Assembly (NCBI GenBank): GCA_963965975.1
Contig: OZ014416.1
Location: forward strand, 1-64,000
DNA: 64,000 bases
Direction of reading: 5' to 3'
DNA from: Xestospongia bergquistia
Lineage: Eukaryota > Porifera > Demospongiae > Haplosclerida > Petrosiidae
Shown here: positions 1 to 14,778 of the stretch, one piece after another
Position numbering within the stretch: the stretch's first letter is position 1
How the letters are laid out: each line of letters begins with the position of its first letter
Notes under the pieces: generated by a model
What the model saw: only the letters and a program-made list of their open reading frames with translations
Databases searched by the model: none
What the model was told of the DNA's origin: nothing
Program-made: the position numbers and the translations under genes

Positions 1-2417
1 TGCATTGCAGAACGCTGGCCCACAACACACTGGCAATCACAACTGTTTCAGTTTCTTTATATATGTACTGAAGATTGTCTTCATGCTCTTGTGGGGCACC
101 TATGAATCTCATTAACGATAACTGACCAGCAATGGTCAACTAAATTGGCTGTTTAAATAATTAAAACTATAAGAAACTATATTTTTTTTTAAGGGACAAG
201 AATAAACTTATCCAATTTAAGGAGGAACTGGGCCCCACAAATACACCAGCCTCATCTCCCTTAAAGAGAGACTACCAGCCCTATTCTCTAGTCGGCCTTT
301 GGGATACTCCAAAGAGTAGGCTGGTAACCATCTCAGAGGTCTGATGCATTGCAGAACACTGGCCCACAACACACTGGCAATCACAACTGTTTCAGTTTCT
401 TTATATATGTACTGAAGATTGTCTTCATGCTCTTGTGGGGCACCTATGAATCTCATGAACGATAACTGACCAGCAATGGTCAACTAAATTGGCTGTTTAA
501 ATAATTAAAACTATAAGAAACTATATTTTTTTTAAGGGACAAGAATAAACATATCCAATTTAAGGAGGAACTGGGCCCCACAAATACACCAGCCTCATCT
601 CTCTTAAAGAGAGACTACCAGCCCTATTCTCTTGTCAGCCTTTGGGATACTCCAAAGAGTAAGTAGGCTGGTAACCATCTCAGAGGTCTGATGCATTGCA
701 GAACGCTGGCCCACAACACACTGGCAATCACAACTGTTTCAGTTTCTTTATATATGTACTAAAGATTGTCTTCATGCTCATGTGGGGCACCTATAAATCT
801 CATTAATGATAACTGACCAGCAATGGTCAACTAAATTGGCTGTTTAAATAATTAAAACTATAAGAAAATATATCTTTTTAAGGGACAAGACTAAACTTAT
901 CCTATTTAAGGAGGAACTGGGTCCCACAAATACACCAGCCTCATCTCCCTTAAAGAGAGACTACCAGCCCTATTCTCTAGTCGGCCTTTGGGATACTTCA
1001 AAGAGTAGGCTGGTAACCATCTCAGAGGTCTGATGCATTGCAGAACGCTGGCCCACAACACACTGGCAATCACAACTGTTTCAGTTTCTTTCTATATGTA
1101 CTGAAGATTGTCTTCATGCCCTTGTGGGGCACCTATGAATCTCTTTAACAATAACTGACCAGCAATGGTCAACTAAATTGGCTGTTTAAATAATTAAAAC
1201 TATAAGAAACTATATTTTTTTTAAGGGACAAGAATAAACATATCCAATTTAAGGAGGAACTGGGCCCCACAAATACACCAGCCTCATCTCTCTTAAAGAG
1301 AGACTACCAGCCCTATTCTCTTGTCAGCCTTTGGGATACTCCAAAGAGTAAGTAGGCTGGTAACCATCTCAGAGGTCTGATGCATTGCAGAACGCTGGCC
1401 CACAACACACTGGCAATCACAACTGTTTCAGTTTCTTTATATATGTACTAAAGATTGTCTTCATGCTCATGTGGGGCACCTATAAATCTCATTAATGATA
1501 ACTGACCAGCAATGGTCAACTAAATTGGCTGTTTAAATAATTAAAACTATAAGAAACTATATCTTTTTAAGGGACAAGACTAAACTTATCCTATTTAAGG
1601 AGGAACTGGGTCCCACAAATACACCAGCCTCATCTCCCTTAAAGAGAGACTACCAGCCCTATTCTCTAGTCGGCCTTTGGGATACTTCAAAGAGTAGGCT
1701 GGTAACCATCTCAGAGGTCTGATGCATTGCAGAACGCTGGCCCACAAAACACTGGCAATCACAACTGTTTCAGTTTCTTTATATATGTACTGAAGATTGT
1801 CTTCATGCTCTTTTGGGGCACCTATGAATCTCATTAACGATAACTGACCAGCAATGGTCAACTAAATTGGCTGTTTAAATAATTAAAACTATAAGAAACT
1901 ATATATTTTTTTAGGTACAAGAATAAACTTATCCAATTTAAGGAGGAACTAGGCCCCACAAATACACCAGCCTCATCTCCCTTAAAGAGAGACTACCAGC
2001 CCTATTCTCTTGTCAGCCTTTGGGATACTCCAAAGAGTAAGTAGGCTGGTAACCATCTCAGAGGTCTGATGCATTGCAGAACGCTGGCCCACAACACACT
2101 GGCAATCACAACTGTTTCAGTTTCTTTATATATGTACTGAAGATTGTCTTCATGCTCTTGTGGGGCACCTATGAATCTCATTAACGATAACTGACCAGCA
2201 ATGGTCAACTAAATTGGCTGTTTAAATAATTAAAACTATAAGAAACTATATTTTTTTTTAAGGGACAAGAATAAACTTATCCAATTTAAGGAGGAACTGG
2301 GCCCCACAAATACACCAGCCTCATCTCCCTTAAAGAGAGACTACCAGCCCTATTCTCTTGTCAGCCTTTGGGATACTCCAAAGAGTAAGTAGGCTGGTAA
2401 CCATCTCAGAGGTCTGA

Positions 2418-5147
2418 TGCATTGCAGAACGCTGGCCCACAACACACTGGCAATCACAACTGTTTCAGTTTCTTTATATATGTACTGAAGATTGTCTTCA
2501 TGCTCTTGTGGGGCACCTATGAATCTCATTAACGATAACTGACCAGCAATGGTCAACTAAATTGGCTGTTTAAATAATTAAAACTATAAGAAACTATATT
2601 TTTTTTAAGGGACAAGAATAAACTTATCCAATTTAAGGAGGAACTGGGCCCCACAAATACACCAGCCTCATCTCTCTTAAAGAGAGACTACCAGCCCTAT
2701 TCTCTTGTCAGCCTTTGGGATACTGCAAAGAGTAAGTAGGCTGGTAACCATCTCAGAGGTCTGATGCATTGCAGAACGCTGGCCCACAAAACACTGGCAA
2801 TCACAACTGTTTCAGTTTCTTTATATATGTACTAAAGATTGTCTTCATGCTCATGTGGGGCACCTATAAATCTCATTAACGATAACTGACCAGCAATGGT
2901 CAACTAAATTGGCTGTTTAAATAATTAAAACTATAAGAAACTATATCTTTTTAAGGGACAAGAATAAGGAGGAACTGGGCCCCACAAATACACCAGCCTC
3001 ATCTCCCTTAAAGAGAGACTACCAGCCCTATTCTCTAGTCGGCCTTTGGGATACTCCAAAGAGTAGGCTGGTAACCATCTCAGTGGTCTGATGCATTGCA
3101 GAACACTGGCCCACAACACACTGGCAATCACAACTGTTTCAGTTTCTTTATATATGTACTGAAGATTGTCTTCATGCTCTTGTGGGGCACCTATGAATCT
3201 CATTAACGATAACTGACCAGCAATGGTCAACTAAATTGGCTGTTTAAATAATTAAAACTATAAGAAACTATATTTTTTTTTAAGGGACAAGAATAAACTT
3301 ATCCAATTTAAGGAGGAACTGGGCCCCACAAATACACCAGCCTCATCTCCCTTAAAGAGAGACTACCAGCCCTATTCTCTTGTCAGCCTTTGGGATACTC
3401 CAAAGAGTAAGTAGGCTGGTAACCATCTCAGAGGTCTGATGCATTGCAGAACGCTGGCCCACAACACACTGGCAATCACAACTGTTTCAGTTTCTTTATA
3501 TATGTACTGAAGATTGTCTTCATGCTCTTGTGGGGCACCTATGAATCTCATTAACGATAACTGACCAGCAATGGTCAACTAAATTGGCTGTTTAAATAAT
3601 TAAAACTATAAGAAACTATATTTTTTTTAAGGGACAAGAATAAACTTATCCAATTTAAGGAGGAACTGGGCCCCACAAATACACAAGCCTCATCTCCCTT
3701 AAAGAGAGACTACCAGCCCTATTCTCTAGTCGGCCTTTGGGATACTCCAAAGAGTAGGCTGGTAACCATCTCAGTGGTCTGATGCATTGCAGAACGCTGG
3801 CCCACAACACACTGGCAATCACAACTGTTTCAGTTTCTTTATATATGTACTGAAGATTGTCTTCATGCTCTTGTGGGGCACCTATGAATCTCATTAACGA
3901 TAACTGACCAGCAATGGTCAACTAAATTGGCTGTTTAAATAATTAAAACTATAAGAAACTATATTTTTTTTAAGGGACAAGAATAAACTTATCCAATTTA
4001 AGGAGGAACTGGGCCCCACAAATACACCAGCCTCATCTCTCTTAAAGAGAGACTACCAGCCCTATTCTCTTGTCAGCCTTTGGGATACTGCAAAGAGTAA
4101 GTAGGCTGGTAACCATCTCAGAGGTCTGATGCATTGCAGAACGCTGGCCCACAAAACACTGGCAATCACAACTGTTTCAGTTTCTTTATATATGTACTAA
4201 AGATTGTCTTCATGCTCATGTGGGGCACCTATAAATCTCATTAACGATAACTGACCAGCAATGGTCAACTAAATTGGCTGTTTAAATAATTAAAACTATA
4301 AGAAACTATATCTTTTTAAGGGACAAGAATAAGGAGGAACTGGGCCCTACAAATACACCAGCCTCATCTCCCTTAAAGAGAGACTACCAGCCCTATTCTC
4401 TAGTCGGCCTTTGGGATACTCCAAAGAGTAGGCTGGTAACCATCTCAGTGGTCTGATGCATTGCAGAACACTGGCCCACAACACACTGGCAATCACAACT
4501 GTTTCAGTTTCTTTATATATGTACTGAAGATTGTCTTCATGCTCTTGTGGGGCACCTATGAATCTCATTAACGATAACTGACCAGCAATGGTCAACTAAA
4601 TTGGCTGTTTAAATAATTAAAACTATAAGAAACTATATTTTTTTTTAAGGGACAAGAATAAACTTATCCAATTTAAGGAGGAACTGGGCCCCACAAATAC
4701 ACCAGCCTCATCTCCCTTAAAGAGAGACTACCAGCCCTATTCTCTTGTCAGCCTTTGGGATACTCCAAAGAGTAAGTAGGCTGGTAACCATCTCAGAGGT
4801 CTGATGCATTGCAGAACGCTGGCCCACAACACACTGGCAATCACAACTGTTTCAGTTTCTTTATATATGTACTGAAGATTGTCTTCATGCTCTTGTGGGG
4901 CACCTATGAATCTCATTAACGATAACTGACCAGCAATGGTCAACTAAATTGGCTGTTTAAATAATTAAAACTATAAGAAACTATATTTTTTTTAAGGGAC
5001 AAGAATAAACTTATCCAATTTAAGGAGGAACTGGGCCCCACAAATACACAAGCCTCATCTCCCTTAAAGAGAGACTACCAGCCCTATTCTCTAGTCGGCC
5101 TTTGGGATACTCCAAAGAGTAGGCTGGTAACCATCTCAGTGGTCTGA
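2418..5147. repeat. Higher-order repeat: two copies of a 1365-bp tetramer
   Basis: Monomer lengths run 347, 327, 348, 343 from 2418 to 3782 and repeat in the same order from 3783 to 5147. The same variant bases recur at the 1365-bp offset, for example cagtggtctg in place of cagaggtctg and tactgcaaag in place of tactccaaag. Block duplication of four monomers is the simplest explanation. Confidence 0.85.
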
Positions 5148-7913
5148 TGCATTGCAGAACGCTGGCCCACAAAACACTGGCAATCACAACTGTTTCAGTT
5201 TCTTTATATATGTACTGAAGATTGTCTTCATGCTCTTGTGGGGCACCTATGAATCTCATTAACGATAACTGACCAGCAATGGTCAACTAAATTGGCTGTT
5301 TAAATAATTAAAACTATAAGAAACTATATTTTTTTTTAAGGGACAAGAATAAACTTATCCAATTTAAGGAGGAACTGGGCCCCACAAATACACCAGCCTC
5401 ATCTCCCTTAAAGAGAGACTACCAGCCCTATTCTCTTGTCAGCCTTTGGGATACTCCAAAGAGTAAGTAGGCTGGTAACCATCTCAGAGGTCTGATGCAT
5501 TGCAGAACGCTGGCCCACAAAACACTGGCAATCACAACTGTTTCAGTTTCTTTATATATGTACTGAAGATTGTCTTCATGCTCTTGTGGGGCACCTATGA
5601 ATCTCATTAACGATAACTGACCAGCAATGGTCAACTAAATTGGCTGTTTAAATAATTAAAACTATAAGAAACTACATTTTTTTTAAGGGACAAGAATAAA
5701 CTTATCCAATTTAAGGAGGAACTGGGCCCTACAAATACACCAGCCTCATCTCCCTTAAAGAGAAACTACCAGCCCTATTCTCTAGTCGGCCTTTGGGATA
5801 CTCCAAAGAGTAGGCTGGTAACCATCTCAGAGGTCTGATGCATTGCAGAACACTGGCCCACAACACACTGGCAATCACAACTGTTTCAGTTTCTTTATAT
5901 ATGTACTGAAGATTGTCTTCATGCTCTTGTGGGGCACCTATGAATCTCATTAACGATAACTGACCAGCAATGGTCAACTAAATTGGCTGTTTAAATAATT
6001 AAAACTATAAGAAACTATATTTTTTTTAAGGGACAAGAATAAACTTATCCAATTTAAGGAGGAACTGGGCCCCACAAATACACCAGCCTCATCTCTCTTA
6101 AAGAGAGACTACCAGCCCTATTCTCTTGTCAGCCTTTGGGATACTCCAAAGAGTAAGTAGGCTGGTAACCATCTCAGAGGTCTGATGCATTGCAGAACGC
6201 TGGCCCACAACACACTGGCAATCACAACTGTTTCAGTTTCTTTATATATGTACTAAAGATTGTCTTCATGCTCATGTGGGGCACCTATAAATCTCATTAA
6301 TGATAACTGACCAGCAATGGTCAACTAAATTGGCTGTTTAAATAATTAAAACTATAAGAAAATATATCTTTTTAAGGGACAAGACTAAACTTATCCAATT
6401 TAAGGAGGAACTGGGTCCCACAAATACACCAGCCTCATCTCCCTTAAAGAGAGACTACCAGCCCTATTCTCTAGTCGGCCTTTGGGATACTTCAAAGAGT
6501 AGGCTGGTAACCATCTCAGAGGTCTGATGCATTGCAGAACGCTGGCCCACAAAACACTGGCAATCACAACTGTTTCAGTTTCTTTATATATGTACTGAAG
6601 ATTGTCTTCATGCTCTTGTGGGGCACCTATGAATCTCATTAACGATAACTGACCAGCAATGGTCAACTAAATTGGCTGTTTAAATAATTAAAACTATAAG
6701 AAACTATATATTTTTTTAGGGACAAGAATAAACTTATCCAATTTAAGGAGGAACTAGGCCCCACAAATACACCAGCCTCATCTCCCTTAAAGAGAGACTA
6801 CCAGCCCTATTCTCTTGTCAGCCTTTGGGATACTCCAAAGAGTAAGTAGGCTGGTAACCATCTCAGAGGTCTGATGCTTTGCAGAACGCAGGCCCACAAC
6901 ACACTGGCAATCACAACTGTTTCAGTTTCTTTATATATGTACTGAAGATTGTCTTCATGCTCTTGTGGGGCACCTATGAATCTCATTAACGATAACTGAC
7001 CAGCAATGGTCAACTAAATTGGCTGTTTAAATAATTAAAACTATAAGAAACTATATTTTTTTTTAAGGGACAAGAATAAACTTATCCAATTTAAGGAGGA
7101 ACTGGGCCCCACAAATACACCAGCCTCATCTCCCTTAAAGAGAGACTACCAGCCCTATTCTCTTGTCAGCCTTTGGGATACTCCAAAGAGTAAGTAGGCT
7201 GGTAACCATCTCAGAGGTCTGATGCATTGCAGAACGCAGGCCCACAACACACTGGCAATCACAACTGTTTCAGTTTCTTTATATATGTACTGAAGATTGT
7301 CTTCATGCTCTTGTGGGGCACCTATGAATCTCATTAACGATAACTGACCAGCAATGGTCAACTAAATTGGCTGTTTAAATAATTAAAACTATAAGAAACT
7401 ATATTTTTTTTTAAGGGACAAGAATAAACTTATCCAATTTAAGGAGGAACTGGGCCCCACAAATACACCAGCCTCATCTCCCTTAAAGAGAGACTACCAG
7501 CCCTATTCTCTTGTCAGCCTTTGGGATACTCCAAAGAGTAAGTAGGCTGGTAACCATCTCAGAGGTCTGATGCATTGCAGAACGCTGGCCCACAACACAC
7601 TGGCAATCACAACTTTTTCAGTTTCTTTATATATGTACTGAAGATTGTCTTCATGCTCTTGTGGGGCACCTATGAATCTCATTAACGATAACTGACCAGC
7701 AATGGTCAACTAAATTGGCTGTTTAAATAATTAAAACTATAAGAAACTATATTTTTTTTAAGGGACAAGAATAAACTTATCCAATTTAAGGAGGAACTGG
7801 GCCCTACAAATACACCAGCCTCATCTCCCTTAAAGAGAGACTACCAGCCCTAATCTCTAGTCGGCCTTTGGGATACTCCAAAGAGTAGGCTGGTAACCAT
7901 CTCAGAGGTCTGA

Positions 7914-10900
7914 TGCATTGCAGAACACTGGCCCACAACACACTGGCAATCACAACTGTTTCAGTTTCTTTATATATGTACTGAAGATTGTCTTCATGCT
8001 CTTGTGGGGCACCTATGAATCTCATTAACGATAACTGACCAGCAATGGTCAACTAAATTGGCTGTTTAAATAATTAAAACTATAAGAAACTATATTTTTT
8101 TAAAGGGACAAGAATAAACTTATCCAATTTAAGGAGGAACTGGGCCCCACAAATACACCAGCCTCATCTCTCTTAAAGAGAGACTACCAGCCCTATTCTC
8201 TTGTCAGCCTTTGGGATACTCCAAAGAGTAAGTAGGCTGGTAACCATCTCAGAGGTCTGATGCATTGCAGAACGCTGGCCCACAAAACACTGGCAATCAC
8301 AACTGTTTCAGTTTCTTTATATATGTACTAAAGATTGTCTTCATGCTCATGTGGGGCACCTATAAATCTCATTAACGATAACTGACCAGCAATGGTCAAC
8401 TAAATTGGCTGTTTAAATAATTAAAACTATAAGAAACTATATCTTTTTAAGGGACAAGAATAAGGAGGAACTGGGCCCCACAAATACACCAGCCTCATCT
8501 CCCTTAAAGAGAGACTACCAGCCCTATTCTCTAGTCGGCCTTTGGGATACTCCAAAGAGTAGGCTGGTAACCATCTCAGTGGTCTGATGCATTGCAGAAC
8601 GCTGGCCCACAACACACTGGCAATCACAACTGTTTCAGTTTCTTTATATATGTACTGAAGATTGTCTTCATGCTCTTGTGGGGCTCCTATGAATCTCATT
8701 AACGATAACTGACCAGCAATGGTCAACTAAATTGGCTGTTTAAATAATTAAAACTATAAGAAACTATATTTTTTTTTAAGGGACAAGAATAAACTTATCC
8801 AATTTAAGGAGGAACTGGGCCCCACAAATACACCAGCCTCATCTCCCTTAAAGAGAGACTACCAGCCCTATTCTCTTGTCAGCCTTTGGGATACTCCAAA
8901 GAGTAAGTAGGCTGGTAACCATCTCAGAGGTCTGATGCATTGCAGAACGCTGGCCCACAACACACTGGCAATCACAACTGTTTCAGTTTCTTTATATATG
9001 TACTGAAGATTGTCTTCATGCTCTTGTGGGGCACCTATGAATCTCATTAACGATAACTGACCAGCAATGGTCAACTAAATTGGCTGTTTAAATAATTAAA
9101 ACTATAAGAAACTATATTTTTTTTAAGGGACAAGAATAAACTTATCCAATTTAAGGAGGAACTGGGCCCTACAAATACACCAGCCTCATCTCCCTTAAAG
9201 AGAGACTACCAGCCCTATTCTCTAGTCGGCCTTTGGGATACTCCAAAGAGTAGGCTGGTAACCATCTCAGAGGTCTGATGCATTGCAGAACACTGGCCCA
9301 CAACACACTGGCAATCACAACTGTTTCAGTTTCTTTATATATGTACTGAAGATTGTCTTCATGCTCTTGTGGGGCACCTATGAATCTCATTAACGATAAC
9401 TGACCAGCAATGGTCAACTAAATTGGCTGTTTAAATAATTAAAACTATAAGAAACTATATTTTTTTTAAGGGACAAGAATAAACTTATCCAATTTAAGGA
9501 GGAACTGGGCCCCACAAATACACCAGCCTCATCTCTCTTAAAGAGAGACTACCAGCCCTATTCTCTTGTCAGCCTTTGGGATACTCCAAAGAGTAAGTAG
9601 GCTGGTAACCATCTCAGAGGTCTGATGCATTGCAGAACGCTGGCCCACAACACACTGGCAATCACAACTGTTTCAGTTTCTTTATATATGTACTAAAGAT
9701 TGTCTTCATGCTCATGTGGGGCACCTATAAATCTCATTAATGATAACTGACCAGCAATGGTCAACTAAATTGGCTGTTTAAATAATTAAAACTATAAGAA
9801 AATATATCTTTTTAAGGGACAAGACTAAACTTATCCTATTTAAGGAGGAACTGGGTCCCACAAATACACCAGCCTCATCTCCCTTAAAGAGAGACTACCA
9901 GCCCTATTCTCTAGTCGGCCTTTGGGATACTCCAAAGAGTAAGTAGGCTGGTAACCATCTCAGAGGTCTGATGCATTGCAGAACGCAGGCCCACAACACA
10001 CTGGCAATCACAACTGTTTCAGTTTCTTTATATATGTACTGAAGATTGTCTTCATGCTCTTGTGGGGCACCTATGAATCTCATTAACGATAACTGACCAG
10101 CAATGGTCAACTAAATTGGCTGTTTAAATAATTAAAACTATAAGAAACTATATATTTTTTTAGGGACAAGAATAAACTTATCCAATTTAAGGAGGAACTA
10201 GGCCCCACAAATACACCAGCCTCATCTCCCTTAAAGAGAGACTACCAGCCCTATTCTCTTGTCAGCCTTTGGGATACTCCAAAGAGTAAGTAGGCTGGTA
10301 ACCATCTCAGAGGTCAGATGCTTTGCAGAACGCAGGCCCACAACACACTGGCAATCACAACTGTTTCAGTTTCTTTATATATGTACTGAAGATTGTCTTC
10401 ATGCTCTTGTGGGGCACCTATGAATCTCATTAACGATAACTGACCAGCAATGGTCAACTAAATTGGCTGTTTAAATAATTAAAACTATAAGAAACTATAT
10501 TTTTTTTTAAGGGACAAGAATAAACTTATCCAATTTAAGGAGGAACCGGGCCCCACAAATACACCAGCCTCATCTCCCTTAAAGAGAGACTACCAGCCCT
10601 ATTCTCTTGTCAGCCTTTGGGATACTCCAAAGAGTAAGTAGGCTGGTAACCATCTCAGAGGTCTGATGCATTGCAGAACGCAGGCCCACAACACACTGGC
10701 AATCACAACTGTTTCAGTTTCTTTATATATGTACTGAAGATTGTCTTCATGCTCTTGTGGGGCACCTATGAATCTCATTAACGATAACTGACCAGCAATG
10801 GTCAACTAAATTGGCTGTTTAAATAATTAAAACTATAAGAAACTATATTTTTTTTTAAGGGACAAGAATAAACTTATCCAATTTAAGGAGGAACTGGGCC

Positions 10901-13900
10901 CCACAAATACACCAGCCTCATCTCCCTTAAAGAGAGACTACCAGCCCTATTCTCTTGTCAGCCTTTGGGATACTCCAAAGAGTAAGTAGGCTGGTAACCA
11001 TCTCAGAGGTCTGATGCATTGCAGAACGCTGGCCCACAACACACTGGCAATCACAACTGTTTCAGTTTCTTTATATATGTACTGAAGATTGTCTTCATGC
11101 TCTTGTGGGGCACCTATGAATGTCATTAACGATAACTGACCAGCAATGGTCAACTAAATTGGCTGTTTAAATAATTAAAACTATAAGAAACTATATTTTT
11201 TTTAAGGGACAAGAATAAACTTATCCAATTTAAGGAGGAACTGGGCCCTACAAATACACCAGCCTCATCTCCCTTAAAGAGAGACTACCAGCCCTAATCT
11301 CTAGTCGGCCTTTGGGATACTCCAAAGAGTAGGCTGGTAACCATCTCAGAGGTCTGATGCATTGCAGAACACTGGCCCACAACACACTGGCAATCACAAC
11401 TGTTTCAGTTTCTTTATATATGTACTGAAGATTGTCTTCATGCTCTTGTGGGGCACCTATGAATCTCATTAACGATAACTGACCAGCAATGGTCAACTAA
11501 ATTGGCTGTTTAAATAATTAAAACTATAAGAAACTATATTTTTTTAAAGGGACAAGAATAAACTTATCCAATTTAAGGAGGAACTGGGCCCCACAAATAC
11601 ACCAGCCTCATCTCTCTTAAAGAGAGACTACCAGCCCTATTCTCTTGTCAGCCTTTGGGATACTCCAAAGAGTAAGTAGGCTGGTAACCATCTCAGAGGT
11701 CTGATGCATTGCAGAACGCTGGCCCACAAAACACTGGCAATCACAACTGTTTCAGTTTCTTTATATATGTACTAAAGATTGTCTTCATGCTCATGTGGGG
11801 CACCTATAAATCTCATTAACGATAACTGACCAGCAATGGTCAACTAAATTGGCTGTTTAAATAATTAAAACTATAAGAAACTATATCTTTTTAAGGGACA
11901 AGAATAAGGAGGAACTGGGCCCCACAAATACACCAGCCTCATCTCCCTTAAAGAGAGACTACCAGCCCTATTCTCTAGTCGGCCTTTGGGATACTCCAAA
12001 GAGTAGGCTGGTAACCATCTCAGTGGTCTGATGCATTGCAGAACGCTGGCCCACAACACACTGGCAATCACAACTGTTTCAGTTTCTTTATATATGTACT
12101 GAAGATTGTCTTCATGCTCTTGTGGGGCTCCTATGAATCTCATTAACGATAACTGACCAGCAATGGTCAACTAAATTGGCTGTTTAAATAATTAAAACTA
12201 TAAGAAACTATATTTTTTTTTAAGGGACAAGAATAAACTTATCCAATTTAAGGAGGAACTGGGCCCCACAAATACACCAGCCTCATCTCCCTTAAAGAGA
12301 GACTACCAGCCCTATTCTCTTGTCAGCCTTTGGGATACTCCAAAGAGTAAGTAGGCTGGTAACCATCTCAGAGGTCTGATGCATTGCAGAACGCTGGCCC
12401 ACAACACACTGGCAATCACAACTGTTTCAGTTTCTTTATATATGTACTGAAGATTGTCTTCATGCTCTTGTGGGGCACCTATGAATCTCATTAACGATAA
12501 CTGACCAGCAATGGTCAACTAAATTGGCTGTTTAAATAATTAAAACTATAAGAAACTATATTTTTTTTAAGGGACAAGAATAAACTTATCCAATTTAAGG
12601 AGGAACTGGGCCCTACAAATACACCAGCCTCATCTCCCTTAAAGAGAGACTACCAGCCCTATTCTCTAGTCGGCCTTTGGGATACTCCAAAGAGTAGGCT
12701 GGTAACCATCTCAGAGGTCTGATGCATTGCAGAACGCAGGCCCACAACACACTGGCAATCACAACTGTTTCAGTTTCTTTATATATGTACTGAAGATTGT
12801 CTTCATGCTCTTGTGGGGCACCTATGAATCTCATTAACGATAACTGACCAGCAATGGTCAACTAAATTGGCTGTTCAAATAATTAAAACTATAAGAAACT
12901 ATATTTTTTTTTAAGGGACAAGAATAAACTTATCCAATTTAAGGAGGAACTGGGCCCCACAAATACACCAGCCTCATCTCCCTTAAAGAGAGACTACCAG
13001 CCCTATTCTCTTGTCAGCCTTTGGGATACTCCAAAGAGTAAGTAGGCTGGTAACCATCTCAGAGGTCTGATGCATTGCAGAACGCTGGCCCACAACACAC
13101 TGGCAATCACAACTGTTTCAGTTTCTTTATATATGTACTGAAGATTGTCTTCATGCTCTTGTGGGGCACCTATGAATGTCATTAACGATAACTGACCAGC
13201 AATGGTCAACTAAATTGGCTGTTTAAATAATTAAAACTATAAGAAACTATATTTTTTTTAAGGGACAAGAATAAACTTATCCAATTTAAGGAGGAACTGG
13301 GCCCTACAAATACACCAGCCTCATCTCCCTTAAAGAGAGACTACCAGCCCTAATCTCTAGTCGGCCTTTGGGATACTCCAAAGAGTAGGCTGGTAACCAT
13401 CTCAGAGGTCTGATGCATTGCAGAACACTGGCCCACAACACACTGGCAATCACAACTGTTTCAGTTTCTTTATATATGTACTGAAGATTGTCTTCATGCT
13501 CTTGTGGGGCACCTATGAATCTCATTAACGATAACTGACCAGCAATGGTCAACTAAATTGGCTGTTTAAATAATTAAAACTATAAGAAACTATATTTTTT
13601 TAAAGGGACAAGAATAAACTTATCCAATTTAAGGAGGAACTGGGCCCCACAAATACACCAGCCTCATCTCTCTTAAAGAGAGACTACCAGCCCTATTCTC
13701 TTGTCAGCCTTTGGGATACTCCAAAGAGTAAGTAGGCTGGTAACCATCTCAGAGGTCTGATGCATTGCAGAACGCTGGCCCACAAAACACTGGCAATCAC
13801 AACTGTTTCAGTTTCTTTATATATGTACTAAAGATTGTCTTCATGCTCATGTGGGGCACCTATAAATCTCATTAACGATAACTGACCAGCAATGGTCAAC

Positions 13901-14778
13901 TAAATTGGCTGTTTAAATAATTAAAACTATAAGAAACTATATCTTTTTAAGGGACAAGAATAAGGAGGAACTGGGCCCCACAAATACACCAGCCTCATCT
14001 CCCTTAAAGAGAGACTACCAGCCCTATTCTCTAGTCGGCCTTTGGGATACTCCAAAGAGTAGGCTGGTAACCATCTCAGTGGTCTGATGCATTGCAGAAC
14101 GCTGGCCCACAACACACTGGCAATCACAACTGTTTCAGTTTCTTTATATATGTACTGAAGATTGTCTTCATGCTCTTGTGGGGCTCCTATGAATCTCATT
14201 AACGATAACTGACCAGCAATGGTCAACTAAATTGGCTGTTTAAATAATTAAAACTATAAGAAACTATATTTTTTTTTAAGGGACAAGAATAAACTTATCC
14301 AATTTAAGGAGGAACTGGGCCCCACAAATACACCAGCCTCATCTCCCTTAAAGAGAGACTACCAGCCCTATTCTCTTGTCAGCCTTTGGGATACTCCAAA
14401 GAGTAAGTAGGCTGGTAACCATCTCAGAGGTCTGATGCATTGCAGAACGCTGGCCCACAACACACTGGCAATCACAACTGTTTCAGTTTCTTTATATATG
14501 TACTGAAGATTGTCTTCATGCTCTTGTGGGGCACCTATGAATCTCATTAACGATAACTGACCAGCAATGGTCAACTAAATTGGCTGTTTAAATAATTAAA
14601 ACTATAAGAAACTATATTTTTTTTAAGGGACAAGAATAAACTTATCCAATTTAAGGAGGAACTGGGCCCTACAAATACACCAGCCTCATCTCCCTTAAAG
14701 AGAGACTACCAGCCCTATTCTCTAGTCGGCCTTTGGGATACTCCAAAGAGTAGGCTGGTAACCATCTCAGAGGTCTGA
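7914..14778. repeat. Nested higher-order repeats at 3444 and 2056 bp
   Basis: Rare variants act as block markers. A gggctcctat variant occurs at 8681, 12125 and 14181, so the spacings are 3444 bp (ten monomers) and 2056 bp (six monomers). The ccctaatctc variant shows the same spacings. The length order 347, 327, 348, 343 begins at 7914, 11358 and 13414. Blocks of different monomer number therefore share a common four-monomer core, as expected from repeated out-of-register exchange. Confidence 0.85.
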